Positions 15,525 to 25,642 are shown, counted from the first letter of the stretch. The stretch is 64,000 bases of DNA from Niastella yeongjuensis (GCF_900110245.1 NZ_FOCZ01000001.1:1-64000), one strand, 5' to 3'. Notes: generated by a model from the letters alone, not told the origin. A program made the numbers and translations.

Positions 15525-16916
15525 TTACAGATAAAATAAATTATGCAATTGATCGAGCAGCCAGTGCGGGAAAATACCCAGAATTACCACTACAGCTGCA
15601 ATGGCAATCAGCAGGCCTTTGAAACCGGAAGTGGTTTCAACTTCCTGGGGTTCTGCTTCTCCCTCTTTAAAATACATGGCTTGTATAACGCGGAAATAAT
15701 AATAGGCACTGATAGCGGCACACAACACCCCTATAATAACCAGCCACATCACATTTCCATTGTTGATGGCGGCCGATAACATATAGAATTTGGCCCAGAA
15801 ACCAGCCGTAGCCGGTATACCAGCCAGCGATAACAGGAAGATGGTGTTGGTAGCAGCCAGAACCGGTTGGCGTTTGGCCAGTCCGTTAAAGCCTTCGAAC
15901 GTATAATCTTTCATCTTCAACAGGATGGCGAAGATGCCAATGGTAGCGAGGCTGTATGCAGCTGCATAAAAGATCATCCCGTCTTTGGCCATATCATTCA
16001 TGGCAACCAGGGCAAACAGCATAAAGCCGGCCTGGGCAATACTTGAATAAGACAGCATTCTTTTTACGCTCTGTTGGAACACTGCGGTGATGTTTCCTAT
16101 GAACAACGTAGCCGCTGCGATAATAGCCACCAGCAATTGCCATTGTTTTTGTACATCGCCAAAACAACCTTCAAACAACCGGATGAAGGCAATAAAGCCA
16201 GCCACCTTTACAATGGTTGCCATAAAGGAAGTGAATACAGTGGGGGAACCATCGTATGCATCGGGCGTCCAGAAGTGGAACGGCGCAGCCGATACCTTGA
16301 ACGACATGGAGAACAACAGCAATAACAAACCAGCTGCCAGCATAGGTGTTAAATTCGTTGTGCCCATACGGATCACATCGATATTAAAACTGCCTTTTAC
16401 GCCATACAGCAAGGTAATGCCCATAAGCATAATACCGGTTGAAAAAGAACCCATCAAAAAGTATTTCAGCGCAGCCTCATTACTTTTCAGGTTACGTTTA
16501 TCGCTACCGGTTAAAATGTATAAAGGAATAGAAATGATCTCGATACCCAGGAACAGCATCAACAGGGAGGTGAAGGAAGATACGATGGCAATACCACACA
16601 GCACGAAAAATATCAATGCAAAGTATTCTGCCAGGTTCACGCCCACGCGCTCCATATCCCTGCCGCTAAGCAGAAAATAGATCCAGGTGCTGCCAAAGGC
16701 AATGGTATTGAACAGCAGGCCAAAGATGTCGAAGGACAGCATGCCCTTCACATTCACATTAAAAAAGTGGTATCCGCCCATGTCGAGCACATTCACTATT
16801 ACCAAAGCCAGCAGGCCAATAATAGCTACGGTGCGCACAGCGGGTTTACTATTCGTAAACACGCCACAAAACATCATCACTACACCAAGAACAGCAGAAA
16901 TTACAATTGCATTCAT
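15525..16916 (-). CDS. nuoN: NADH-quinone oxidoreductase subunit N
   Basis: A 463-residue, 14-helix antiporter-like subunit of complex I, one of three proton-pumping modules. It shows the family's conserved membrane segments with a lysine-containing helix (F-K-V-S-A-A-P-F-H-F-W-T-P-D-A-Y-D-G) and S-V-K-R-M-L-S-Y-S-S-I-A-Q. It is the last gene of the nuo operon. Only 21 bp separate it from nuoM. Confidence 0.97.
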   Translation of the reverse strand: MNAIVISAVLGVVMMFCGVFTNSKPAVRTVAIIGLLALVIVNVLDMGGYHFFNVNVKGMLSFDIFGLLFNTIAFGSTWIYFLLSGRDMERVGVNLAEYFALIFFVLCGIAIVSSFTSLLMLFLGIEIISIPLYILTGSDKRNLKSNEAALKYFLMGSFSTGIMLMGITLLYGVKGSFNIDVIRMGTTNLTPMLAAGLLLLLFSMSFKVSAAPFHFWTPDAYDGSPTVFTSFMATIVKVAGFIAFIRLFEGCFGDVQKQWQLLVAIIAAATLFIGNITAVFQQSVKRMLSYSSIAQAGFMLFALVAMNDMAKDGMIFYAAAYSLATIGIFAILLKMKDYTFEGFNGLAKRQPVLAATNTIFLLSLAGIPATAGFWAKFYMLSAAINNGNVMWLVIIGVLCAAISAYYYFRVIQAMYFKEGEAEPQEVETTSGFKGLLIAIAAVVVILGIFPHWLLDQLHNLFYL

Positions 16917-16937
16917 AAATCAATTCTATACGTTCGC

Positions 16938-18404
16938 TTATGGTAATTTGACAAACATTTTTGAGTAAATGGCATCTACCGCATGCCTTGTTGCTTCAAT
17001 CATAGGCTTGGGATAAACACCCATTACTACAATGCCGATCAGCAGCACAGCCAGCACAAATTTCTCATTGATCTTTAAATCAAGAGCATTTGCAGTTAAT
17101 GGACTGGTGTTGCCAAACAATACTTTCTGTAACATATTTAAAGTATATACGGCCGACAGAATGATGCTGAGACCACCCACTACCATAAAGATATAATGAT
17201 AGTTAGAGGCTTTTGATCCGAACACACCATTGAACATCATGAACTCACCAATAAAGGCATTGGTAAGCGGCAGGGCCACATTAGCCAGCGATACCACCAC
17301 CAGCATAATGGCCAGCGAGGGCGCCTTTTGTGCCAGCCCACCCAGTTCAGACATTTTACGGGTGTGGAACTGACGCTCGATCAGTTCTACCACAATCCAC
17401 AGTCCGATGATATTGATACCATGGGCGAACATTTGGATCATTACACCCTGGATACCAATTGAAGAGGTAACAAATATGGCCAGTCCCATCAAACCCATGT
17501 GGGCAATGGAAGAATAGGCTACAAAACGTTTCAGGTCATCCTGCTGCATGGCTACAATAGAACCATAGATCATCCCGATCACACACATAGAAGCGGCGGG
17601 ATCACCATAGCCCCACAAACCAACGGGAACTACAGGAGCTAACCAGCGCAGAATGCCAAAAACCCCCATCTTAACCATGATGCCGCTCAATACCATAGTA
17701 ACCGCTGTGGGCGATTGCTCATAGGTATCTGGCTGCCAGGTATGGAAGGGGAACAAAGGTATTTTGATGGCAAAAGCCAGGAAGAACAGCCAGAATAACC
17801 AGCCCTGGGTGCTGCCGGGCAGGTTCACTTTGTAAAAGGAGCTCATGGCAAATGAGTGATCAGGGGTATGAAAGTATACCCAGATGATTGCCACCAACAT
17901 CAGCAAAGAGCCTACAAACGTGTAAATAAAGAATTTGAAGGTAACCGCCACTCTTCTTTCGCCACCCCAGATAGAACACAGGAAGTAAGCAGGTATAAGG
18001 GCCAGTTCCCAGAAGAAGTAGAATAATAAAGCATCAGAAGCTACAAACACACCCATTAAACCGGTTTGCATCAACAGCATCAGGGCGTAAAACTGATAAC
18101 CATTTTTGTAAGTAGAGTTCCAGGTTGCGATGAAAATACCGGGATAAGCCAAACCGGTTAACAAACACAACATCTTGCTCATACCATCCATGGTAAGTGA
18201 GAACCGGCTGCCCAGATCGGGTAACCATGCCACATCGGCTTGCAGGTATTCAGGTTTGTGTAACACAGCAATGCCCAGTATGGAAACAACCATGGTAATA
18301 ATGGATGTTAACAATGACCATACTTTTGCGTTCTTTTCCTGTTTTATCAGGAATCCAAGCAAACCACTCACCAACGGAATAACTATCAGCAATACAGGTA
18401 CCAT
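16938..18404 (-). CDS. nuoM: NADH-quinone oxidoreductase subunit M
   Basis: A 488-residue antiporter-like membrane subunit of complex I. Visible signatures are the E in F-F-W-E-L-A-L-I-P, the K-I-P-L-F-P-F-H-T-W-Q-P-D motif, and D-D-L-K-R-F-V-A-Y-S-S-I-A-H-M-G. These hold the charged residues of the proton path. It lies between nuoL (51-bp gap) and nuoN and pumps protons as NADH electrons pass to quinone. Confidence 0.98.
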   Translation of the reverse strand: MVPVLLIVIPLVSGLLGFLIKQEKNAKVWSLLTSIITMVVSILGIAVLHKPEYLQADVAWLPDLGSRFSLTMDGMSKMLCLLTGLAYPGIFIATWNSTYKNGYQFYALMLLMQTGLMGVFVASDALLFYFFWELALIPAYFLCSIWGGERRVAVTFKFFIYTFVGSLLMLVAIIWVYFHTPDHSFAMSSFYKVNLPGSTQGWLFWLFFLAFAIKIPLFPFHTWQPDTYEQSPTAVTMVLSGIMVKMGVFGILRWLAPVVPVGLWGYGDPAASMCVIGMIYGSIVAMQQDDLKRFVAYSSIAHMGLMGLAIFVTSSIGIQGVMIQMFAHGINIIGLWIVVELIERQFHTRKMSELGGLAQKAPSLAIMLVVVSLANVALPLTNAFIGEFMMFNGVFGSKASNYHYIFMVVGGLSIILSAVYTLNMLQKVLFGNTSPLTANALDLKINEKFVLAVLLIGIVVMGVYPKPMIEATRHAVDAIYSKMFVKLP

Positions 18405-18455
18405 TATAATTTCTTGATTTCTGATTTATGGATTTTATCTCTACTTGCTAACTTC

Positions 18456-20372
18456 TTATTTCTTAATAAAGAATTTCACTACAAACAGGGCCAGCATGCT
18501 CAGCACCATCAACAACACATAATTGCCCACCAAACCACTTTGCAACAGGCGAACCTGGCGGCTGGTGTAAGTCACCATACGGCCAACGCCATTTACAATG
18601 CCATCCACCACTTTTTTCTCAAAGAAGCTGTTCATGAACCGGGCCAGCCATTGCAATGGTTTTACAACTGCATAATTGTATAATTCGTCGATGTACCATT
18701 TGTCGGCCAGTACTTTTCCAAAACCTGCAGGCTCATTGAGTTCAGGCTTTTTGCTGTATCTAACCCATGCAAAGATGATCATCGCCAATGCCAGCGCTAC
18801 AGAAATAACCATCAGGTTGATCTCAGTATGATGCTCAGGCAGCGCGGCCATTTTGATCTCATTCGATTTCGCAAAGATCGGTTCCAGGAAATGTTCCAGT
18901 TTGTGTGCATCCGGCACCAACGATTCAGGAATACCGATCAACCCACCTACTGCAGCCAGAATTGCCAGCACGATCAAAGGAATGGTCATGGCAGCAGGAC
19001 TTTCATGCAGGTGATGTTTTTGCTCTTCTGTTCCACGGAATGTACCCCGGAACGTAGTAGCATATAAACGGAACATATAAAAAGCAGTCATAGCTGCGCC
19101 GGCAACACCCAGGTAATAATACAGGGGATCTTTGGCGTATGCGAATGCTAATATTTCATCTTTCGAGAAGAAACCACTGAACGGAGGAATACCGGCAATG
19201 GCAATACAACCGATCAGGAAGGTGATGTGTGTGATAGGCAGTTTCTTTGCCAAACCACCCATTTTACGAATGTCCTGCTCATGGTGCATGGCATGAATTA
19301 CAGAACCCGCACCCAGGAACAACAGGGCTTTAAAGAAGGCGTGCGTCATTACATGGAACACCGCGCCGGTATAAGCGCCCACACCCAAACCCAGGAACAT
19401 ATAACCTAACTGGCTCACCGTACTATAAGCCAGTACTTTTTTAATATCGTTTTGTTTGATGGCGATGGTAGCCGCAAACAAGGCTGTTGCCAAACCAATA
19501 GCAGCCACCACACTTTGGGTTTCTGGCGCCATGGTATATAAAATGTTGCTGCGCGCAATCATATAAATACCGGCTGTTACCATCGTAGCGGCGTGGATCA
19601 ACGCCGAAACCGGGGTTGGACCCGCCATCGCATCAGGCAGCCAGGTATATAAAGGGATCTGTGCACTTTTACCGGTAGCCCCTACAAACAGCAGCATGGT
19701 AATACCGATAACATCAGTTCTTGTTAATTTTTGATACAGATCAAACACTCCACCACCGTCGTGTGTAGTATATGTCACAGTGCCCAGTTTAGCAATCAGC
19801 CAGAAGATGGCGATCAAAAAACCAAGGTCACCGATCCGGTTCATGATAAAGGCCTTTTTGGCCGCATTACCATATTCAATGTTCTTGAACCAGTAACCAA
19901 TGAGCAGATAAGAACACAAACCAACACCTTCCCAGCCAATGAACATGATCACATAGTTGGCGCCCAGAACGAGCAGCAACATGGAGAACACGAACAGGTT
20001 CAGGTAAGAGAAGAACCGGCCGAAGTGCTCATTGTTCTCTTCATGCATATAGGATGACGAATACAAATGTATCAGGAATCCTATACCGGTAATGATCAGC
20101 AAAAAGAGCGACGAGAGCTGGTCTATTTGAAATGCGAAGGGAATTGATAAAGTACCGTAGCTGATAAAATCAAACAGGTTGGCTACATAGGTGTTCCCGT
20201 TTTTTACCTCGGTAAAAAGCAGCACACTCACAATAAACGAGGCCAATACCATACCGCTTCCAATAATAGTGGTTAACGGTTTGGAGAGTTGTTTTCTGAG
20301 TAAACCCGTGATCAGAAAACCTACCAGTGGAAAAAAGGGAACCAACCAAACTAAGTGTAACACGTTGTTCAT
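18456..20372 (-). CDS. nuoL: NADH-quinone oxidoreductase subunit L
   Basis: A 638-residue distal antiporter-like subunit of complex I with the long C-terminal lateral helix. The motifs W-E-G-V-G-L-C-S-Y-L-L-I-G-Y, A-Q-I-P-L-Y-T-W-L-P-D-A-M and D-I-K-K-V-L-A-Y-S-T-V-S-Q-L-G-Y are all present. The His/Glu-rich loop near residues 448-520 is within the normal size range. It starts 45 bp after nuoK. Confidence 0.98.
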   Translation of the reverse strand: MNNVLHLVWLVPFFPLVGFLITGLLRKQLSKPLTTIIGSGMVLASFIVSVLLFTEVKNGNTYVANLFDFISYGTLSIPFAFQIDQLSSLFLLIITGIGFLIHLYSSSYMHEENNEHFGRFFSYLNLFVFSMLLLVLGANYVIMFIGWEGVGLCSYLLIGYWFKNIEYGNAAKKAFIMNRIGDLGFLIAIFWLIAKLGTVTYTTHDGGGVFDLYQKLTRTDVIGITMLLFVGATGKSAQIPLYTWLPDAMAGPTPVSALIHAATMVTAGIYMIARSNILYTMAPETQSVVAAIGLATALFAATIAIKQNDIKKVLAYSTVSQLGYMFLGLGVGAYTGAVFHVMTHAFFKALLFLGAGSVIHAMHHEQDIRKMGGLAKKLPITHITFLIGCIAIAGIPPFSGFFSKDEILAFAYAKDPLYYYLGVAGAAMTAFYMFRLYATTFRGTFRGTEEQKHHLHESPAAMTIPLIVLAILAAVGGLIGIPESLVPDAHKLEHFLEPIFAKSNEIKMAALPEHHTEINLMVISVALALAMIIFAWVRYSKKPELNEPAGFGKVLADKWYIDELYNYAVVKPLQWLARFMNSFFEKKVVDGIVNGVGRMVTYTSRQVRLLQSGLVGNYVLLMVLSMLALFVVKFFIKK

Positions 20373-20417
20373 ACAGTTTAAGCTGAACGCTACACGCGGC
20401 GTTGCGCGTTAAGCGTT

Positions 20418-20747
20418 TTAGTGTTTTAACCTGTTTAAAAAATTAACATCTACCGAGTGTGTATTGCGATACATCATCACAATAATGGCCAGGCCCACGC
20501 TTACTTCCGCTGCCGCCACTACCATAATAAAGAATACGAATAACTGACCGTCGATACCGGCTGTAGCGTTTTTGGCCACCCCTACCGCATAATGCATTTT
20601 TGAAAATGCAACCAGCAACAGGTTCACAGCATTCAGCATCAGCTCAATGCACATGAAAATGATGATGGCATTCCGGCGGGCAAGTACCCCTACAATGCCG
20701 ATACAAAAAAGGGCAATAGCCAGGTAGATATATCTTTCAATTAACAT
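20418..20747 (-). CDS. nuoK: NADH-quinone oxidoreductase subunit K
   Basis: A 109-residue three-helix membrane subunit of complex I. The paired glutamates of the proton path are in [11 protein letters not shown] and A-A-E-V-S-V-G-L-A. Length is normal. It lies 17 bp downstream of nuoJ. Confidence 0.98.
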   Translation of the reverse strand: MLIERYIYLAIALFCIGIVGVLARRNAIIIFMCIELMLNAVNLLLVAFSKMHYAVGVAKNATAGIDGQLFVFFIMVVAAAEVSVGLAIIVMMYRNTHSVDVNFLNRLKH

Positions 20748-20764
20748 AAATCTCTTTTATTAAA

Positions 20765-21262
20765 TTACTTCTTACCAATAACTACAGCTCCCACCATTGC
20801 ACTTAAAAACAGGACGCTGCTGATCTCAAAAGGTACAACATAATCAGTGAACAGGGCCTGACCCAGGTTCTTGATCAAACCAATGTCACCGGTTCCCAGC
20901 ATAGCTACCTGACCTTTTACTTCAGCCTGTTTTAAGGCTGCAACCATTACCAGCAGCAAACATCCGCCTGCTACCACACCGGCCAGCTTTAGCCATTTGT
21001 TCTTTTGTGGTTCGGTTTCTGCATTCAGGTTCATTAACATGATCACGAACAGGAACAGTACCATGATGGCACCTGCATACACGATCAGGTTTACGATACC
21101 CAGAAACTGGGCATTCATTAAAATATAATGGCCTGAAATGGCAAAGAAGGTAATGATGAGCCACAATACGCTGTGTACCGGGTTACGACTGATCACCACC
21201 ATAATGGCGCTACCTAGAGCCAGCGCACTTAAAGCATAAAATAATATTTGTGATATATCCAT
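20765..21262 (-). CDS. nuoJ: NADH-quinone oxidoreductase subunit J
   Basis: A 165-residue, five-helix membrane subunit of complex I. The third-helix motif N-L-I-V-Y-A-G-A-I-M-V-L-F-L-F is clear; this helix forms the pi-bulge that couples quinone chemistry to proton transfer. It follows nuoI after 30 bp. Confidence 0.98.
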   Translation of the reverse strand: MDISQILFYALSALALGSAIMVVISRNPVHSVLWLIITFFAISGHYILMNAQFLGIVNLIVYAGAIMVLFLFVIMLMNLNAETEPQKNKWLKLAGVVAGGCLLLVMVAALKQAEVKGQVAMLGTGDIGLIKNLGQALFTDYVVPFEISSVLFLSAMVGAVVIGKK

Positions 21263-21292
21263 TGCAGCTTTGTTCTGTTGTTTGGGCTGTTC

Positions 21293-21835
21293 TTAGTTTG
21301 CTTTCCGGTTACCTATCGCTTTCTGGTATTCACCGGGATTTTCTTTTGGACTGGGGATCAAAAGATCCTGCTTGCCATATATAAACCCTTTACGCTGATA
21401 ATTCGAAGGCGCAAAGGTTTCACTTAAATACACAGCGTCTTTCGGACAGGCTTCTTCACACAAACCACAGAAAATACACCGCAGCATGTTGATCTCGTAT
21501 TTGGCAGCATATTTCTCTTCCCGATACAGGTTCTCTTCTCCTGGTAAACGTTCTGCAGCTTCCATGGTAATGGCTTCAGCCGGACAGGCCAATGCACACA
21601 AACCACAGGCGGTGCAACGCTCGCGACCTTCTTCATCGCGGTTCAGGATGTGCAACCCACGAAATACCGGGCTAAACGGACGTTTCTCCTCAGGATAACT
21701 GATGGTTGCTTTCTTTTTAAAGAAGTGGCCCAAAGTGATCATCATGCCCTTGGCAATGTTCACTACGTAGAGTTTCTCTACCAGCGACAGCGGCTTCCGG
21801 TCAACTGCTTTGGCTCTGTTTGTTAATGCTTGCAT
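21293..21835 (-). CDS. nuoI: NADH-quinone oxidoreductase subunit I, 8Fe ferredoxin type
   Basis: A 180-residue peripheral-arm subunit carrying two [4Fe-4S] clusters (N6a/N6b). The two motifs C-T-A-C-G-L-C-A-L-A-C-P and C-I-F-C-G-L-C-E-E-A-C-P are complete. It passes electrons toward NuoB near the membrane. It is separated from nuoH by a 180-bp gap, long for this operon, that holds a palindromic intergenic repeat. Confidence 0.98.
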   Translation of the reverse strand: MQALTNRAKAVDRKPLSLVEKLYVVNIAKGMMITLGHFFKKKATISYPEEKRPFSPVFRGLHILNRDEEGRERCTACGLCALACPAEAITMEAAERLPGEENLYREEKYAAKYEINMLRCIFCGLCEEACPKDAVYLSETFAPSNYQRKGFIYGKQDLLIPSPKENPGEYQKAIGNRKAN

Positions 21836-21892
21836 TATTAACTAGTTAAATCAAAATCTCAAATTTCAAATCACAAAATTCCTGACATTCAT

Positions 21893-21926
21893 CTCCCCCT
21901 CCACTGGAGGGGGTCGGGGGAGGCCT
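21893..21926. repeat. GC-rich palindromic repeat, family A, copy 1
   Basis: A CTCCCCCTCC / GGAGGGGG hairpin followed by a G-rich run and AGGCCT. The same ~34-bp design occurs at 48125-48156 and 48251-48285, there inside a coding sequence. It lies in the gap between nuoH and nuoI. Confidence 0.85.
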
Positions 21927-22015
21927 TAGAGTTTTATACACGAAGTCAACATCACAAATCTCATTTAGCCGCAAAAGTATTTTTCTCCCTTCAATACTCC
22001 AATTAAATCCGGCCC

Positions 22016-23083
22016 TTAAAACTTATAGCCGTTGCTTTTCCACAATACAAAAGCAGCGGTAACCACCATGTTGAAAAGACTCAAAGGAATCAAACCCTTC
22101 CAGCCCAAATTCATCAACTGGTCGTAACGGAAGCGCGGGATGGTCCAGCGCACCCACATAAACAGGAATATGAAGAAACATACTTTTATCAATAACACGG
22201 CTCCCTGTAAAGCTACGAGCCAATTGCCCCAGTCAGCGTGGGCGGCATCGTTAAAGAAAGGAACATCATACCCGCCAAAGAACAGGGTTGCCATTACCAC
22301 ACTGCTGATAAACATATTGATGTATTCAGCAAACAGGTAAAAACCCAGTTTCATGGAAGAGTACTCCTGGTGGTATCCAAAGTTCAATTCGTTCTCCGCT
22401 TCAGGTAAGTCGAATGGGGTACGGTTACATTCTGCAAACGCACATACCAGGAATATAAAGAAGCCCAGCGGTTGGTAAATGATATTCCACCAGCCATCCA
22501 TCTGTTGGGCAACGATCTCACTCATTTTTAAAGAACCGGTCAACATCAGCAGGGCAATCAGCGACAGGCCCATGGGCAATTCATAACTGATCACCTGTGA
22601 GGCGCCGCGTAATGCAGCCATCAGCGAGAACTTGTTGTTGGAAGCCCAGCCTCCGATCATGATACCATATACACCCATGCTCACTACACCAAACACGTAC
22701 AGGATGCCAATATTGATATCTGCGATCTGCAGGGTTACAGGTCGGCCAAATACATTCAGTGTGCCACCCCAGGGAATAACAGCCGATGTCATCATGGCGG
22801 CCATCATTGCCAGACAGGGACCTAAAATGAACAGCAAACGGTTTGACGTGTTAGGAATGATCTCCTCTTTCATGAACAGCTTTAACCCGTCGGCCAGTGG
22901 TTGTAAAATACCAAACGGTCCGGCACGGTTAGGGCCTTTTCGGTCCTGGATAAAAGCAGCTACTTTACGTTCGGCATATGTTTCATACATGGCTATTACC
23001 AATGAAATGGAAACAATGGCTATGATGAGTACCAGCTTCTCAATCACTAAAAACAAGTCAATAGCTAATAAAGCAGAATGCAT
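22016..23083 (-). CDS. nuoH: NADH-quinone oxidoreductase subunit H
   Basis: A 355-residue, eight-helix membrane subunit that forms much of the quinone-binding chamber of complex I. Signatures include E-R-K-V-A-A-F-I-Q-D-R-K-G-P-N-R near residue 34 and A-E-C-N-R-T-P-F-D-L-P-E-A-E-N-E-L. It follows nuoG after 30 bp. Confidence 0.98.
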   Translation of the reverse strand: MHSALLAIDLFLVIEKLVLIIAIVSISLVIAMYETYAERKVAAFIQDRKGPNRAGPFGILQPLADGLKLFMKEEIIPNTSNRLLFILGPCLAMMAAMMTSAVIPWGGTLNVFGRPVTLQIADINIGILYVFGVVSMGVYGIMIGGWASNNKFSLMAALRGASQVISYELPMGLSLIALLMLTGSLKMSEIVAQQMDGWWNIIYQPLGFFIFLVCAFAECNRTPFDLPEAENELNFGYHQEYSSMKLGFYLFAEYINMFISSVVMATLFFGGYDVPFFNDAAHADWGNWLVALQGAVLLIKVCFFIFLFMWVRWTIPRFRYDQLMNLGWKGLIPLSLFNMVVTAAFVLWKSNGYKF

Positions 23084-23113
23084 TTTATTATTTTATGTAG
23101 TCAACTTTGTGTT

Positions 23114-24202
23114 CTAATCCTTCTTCTTAAAGTCGTTCGAATGCGCCGGGCCCGGTATCTTCGACAGATCGATATTCGGCTTGTTCACTTCACTCACATC
23201 ATGAATATCCATCAGCAAACGCGGGTTACGGCCACCCATTACTTCGGGTAAGGCTTCATGTGGTTTCACAGTATCAACGTAGTGGTTGGCACTGATCACC
23301 GAATGACGGCTTACTTTGGTTGGGCCATCGATCACCCAGTCGCTTGTTTTCTTTTTCTCGAAACGGCAGTCGTTACAGATCCAGTCGTGCAGTTCGCCCC
23401 ACTCGTCTTTACGGCCGGTAACACGGAATACTTCATCACCCCGGTACCACAATGTTACTTTACCAGAACACTTGGGGCAATCCCGGTGTGCATCTTCCGG
23501 TTTCAGGAACCATACGCGGTTTTTGAAGCGGAAGGTTTTATCGGTTAAAGCGCCTACCGGACAAACGTCAATTACATTTCCGATAAAGTCGTTATCGAGC
23601 GCTTTCTCGATATAAGTAGCAATTTCAGCGTGGTCGCCACGGTCTAATACACCATGCACGCGTTTATTGGTAAGCTGGTCGGCAGTAAATACACAACGGT
23701 AACACAGGATGCAGCGCGTCATGTGCAGTTGAATATAGGGCCCCAGGTTATGTTTCTCGAATGTACGGCGTGGGAATTCGTAACGGGTTCCTTCAGCACC
23801 ATGCTCATAGCTCAGGTCCTGCAGGTGGCACTCACCGGCCTGGTCGCAAACAGGACAATCAAGCGGGTGGTTAATAAGTAACATTTCCACTACCCCTTTT
23901 CTGGCATCCTGTACACGTTCACTGGTAATGTTCTTTACGATCATGCCATCCATTACATTGGTACGGCAACTGGCTACCAGTTTTGGCATCGGGCGCGGAT
24001 CAGCTGTTGAGCCTGCTGCTACTTCCACCAAACAGGTACGGCATTTACCGCCACTACCTTTCAGTTTACTATAGTAACACATGGCAGGCGGCGCTACTTC
24101 ACCACCAATCATGCGGGCTGCATTCAGGATACTGGTACCTGGTTCCACCTCAACGGTGATGTTATCGATGGTAACCTTAAATAACTTTTTTTCTTCAGCC
24201 AT
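23114..24202 (-). CDS. nuoG: Short NuoG-type iron-sulfur subunit of complex I
   Basis: 362 residues, against roughly 700-900 for many NuoG proteins. The N-terminal part is complete: a [2Fe-2S] ferredoxin domain (C-Y-Y-S-K, C-R-T-C, S-C-R-T), the His/Cys3 cluster motif (H-P-L-D-C-P-V-C-D-Q-A-G-E-C), and a further four-cysteine set (C-I-L-C-Y-R-C with D-V-C-P-V-G-A). A C-P-K-C...C-N-D-C segment starts the molybdopterin-enzyme-like domain, but the large domain that should follow is missing and the protein ends ~80 residues later. There is no frameshift sign; short NuoG appears normal in this phylum. Confidence 0.92.
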   Translation of the reverse strand: MAEEKKLFKVTIDNITVEVEPGTSILNAARMIGGEVAPPAMCYYSKLKGSGGKCRTCLVEVAAGSTADPRPMPKLVASCRTNVMDGMIVKNITSERVQDARKGVVEMLLINHPLDCPVCDQAGECHLQDLSYEHGAEGTRYEFPRRTFEKHNLGPYIQLHMTRCILCYRCVFTADQLTNKRVHGVLDRGDHAEIATYIEKALDNDFIGNVIDVCPVGALTDKTFRFKNRVWFLKPEDAHRDCPKCSGKVTLWYRGDEVFRVTGRKDEWGELHDWICNDCRFEKKKTSDWVIDGPTKVSRHSVISANHYVDTVKPHEALPEVMGGRNPRLLMDIHDVSEVNKPNIDLSKIPGPAHSNDFKKKD

Positions 24203-24241
24203 ATATTAACCCCCAAGGAGGATTTAATTTTTTTAGATTTA

Positions 24242-25606
24242 TTACGCTTTAGGAGCACTCGCCACTGGCAACGGATCGGCATAATGCGCCAAACCATAAT
24301 TCCTGTTCTGTGCCGCGTTCGGGTATTGCACGTGCCACTCAAACTCATCTCTGAAGTGACGAATAGCAGCAGCTACCGGCCAGGCGGCGGCATCCCCTAA
24401 AGGACAAATAGTATTACCTTCTATTTTGCGTTGAATATCCCACAACAGATCGATGTCGCTCTTCTTGCCTTTTCCGTACTCGATGTTCTTCAGGATCTTT
24501 TCCATCCATCCGGTTCCTTCACGGCAGGGGGAGCATTGACCGCAGCTTTCATGGCGGTAAAAACGCGCCAGGGTCAACGTATTACGAACCACGCACTGGT
24601 CTTCATCCAGCACAATGAAACCACCGGAACCCATCATGGTACCAGTGGCAAAACCACCGTCTGATAAACTTTCATAGTTCATCATGCGGTTTTCGCCTTT
24701 GGCCGTTTTCAGCAACAGGTTGGCAGGCAGAATGGGCACTGATGAACCACCGGGGATACAGGCCTTCAGACGTTTGCCATGGGCTATACCACCACAATAT
24801 TCATCGCTGTATATAAACTCTTCCACCGAAATGGTCATGTCTATTTCATACACACCCGGTTTGTTGATGTTACCGCAGGCGGAGATCAACTTGGTACCGG
24901 TTGATTTACCAACACCGATCTTGGCGTATTCTTCACCGGTGATGTTGATGATGGGAACTACTGCGGCAATTGTTTCCACGTTGTTCACCACCGTAGGGCA
25001 GTCCCACAAACCTTTTACAGCCGGGAACGGTGGTTTGATCCGGGGGTTACCTCTTTTACCTTCCAGTGATTCCAGCAAAGCTGTTTCTTCACCGCAGATA
25101 TAGGCGCCGGCCCCGCGTTGCACATAAATGTCCAGGTCGAAGCCAGTGCCCAGGATGTTCTTACCCAGGAAGCCATTGTTTTTGGCTTCAGCAATGGCCT
25201 GTTCCAGTATATCAACGATCCACGCGTATTCACCGCGGATATATATAAATGTTTTGTTTGAACCTAACGCATAGGAGGAAACGATCAATCCTTCTATCAG
25301 CAAATGCGGAATAAATTCCATCAGGTAACGATCCTTGAAAGTACCAGGCTCAGACTCATCCGCATTGCAAACGAGGTAACGGGGAACGCCTTCAGGTTTG
25401 GCCAGAAAGCTCCATTTCATACCAGCAGGGAAACCAGCGCCGCCGCGGCCCCGTAAACCACTTTTCTTTACTTCTTCGGTTACCTGGTCGGGACTCATGG
25501 TCTTGAACGCTTTTTCTACACTGCGATATCCGCCTTCACGACGGTAAACATCGTAATTACGGATACCCGGAACATGCGCTTTTTCTAATAATAATTTTCT
25601 TCCCAT
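24242..25606 (-). CDS. nuoF: NADH-quinone oxidoreductase subunit F, NADH-binding
   Basis: The 454-residue subunit that binds NADH and FMN and carries cluster N3. Motifs seen are G-R-G-G-A-G-F-P-A-G-M-K-W (nucleotide/FMN site), the Y-I-C-G-E-E-T-A-L-L segment, and E-S-C-G-Q-C-S-P-C-R-E-G-T for the [4Fe-4S] cluster. It lies between nuoE and nuoG with gaps of about 36-40 bp. It receives hydride from NADH in the peripheral arm. Confidence 0.98.
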   Translation of the reverse strand: MGRKLLLEKAHVPGIRNYDVYRREGGYRSVEKAFKTMSPDQVTEEVKKSGLRGRGGAGFPAGMKWSFLAKPEGVPRYLVCNADESEPGTFKDRYLMEFIPHLLIEGLIVSSYALGSNKTFIYIRGEYAWIVDILEQAIAEAKNNGFLGKNILGTGFDLDIYVQRGAGAYICGEETALLESLEGKRGNPRIKPPFPAVKGLWDCPTVVNNVETIAAVVPIINITGEEYAKIGVGKSTGTKLISACGNINKPGVYEIDMTISVEEFIYSDEYCGGIAHGKRLKACIPGGSSVPILPANLLLKTAKGENRMMNYESLSDGGFATGTMMGSGGFIVLDEDQCVVRNTLTLARFYRHESCGQCSPCREGTGWMEKILKNIEYGKGKKSDIDLLWDIQRKIEGNTICPLGDAAAWPVAAAIRHFRDEFEWHVQYPNAAQNRNYGLAHYADPLPVASAPKA

Positions 25607-25642
25607 TCTATATGACTTTCAGCAATTATGCTGTCAGGTTTT

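Noticed and set aside
23114-24202. Frameshifted nuoG
   Set aside because: The protein ends cleanly 30 bp before nuoH and no continuation of the molybdopterin domain is readable in other frames; a natural short form is more likely.
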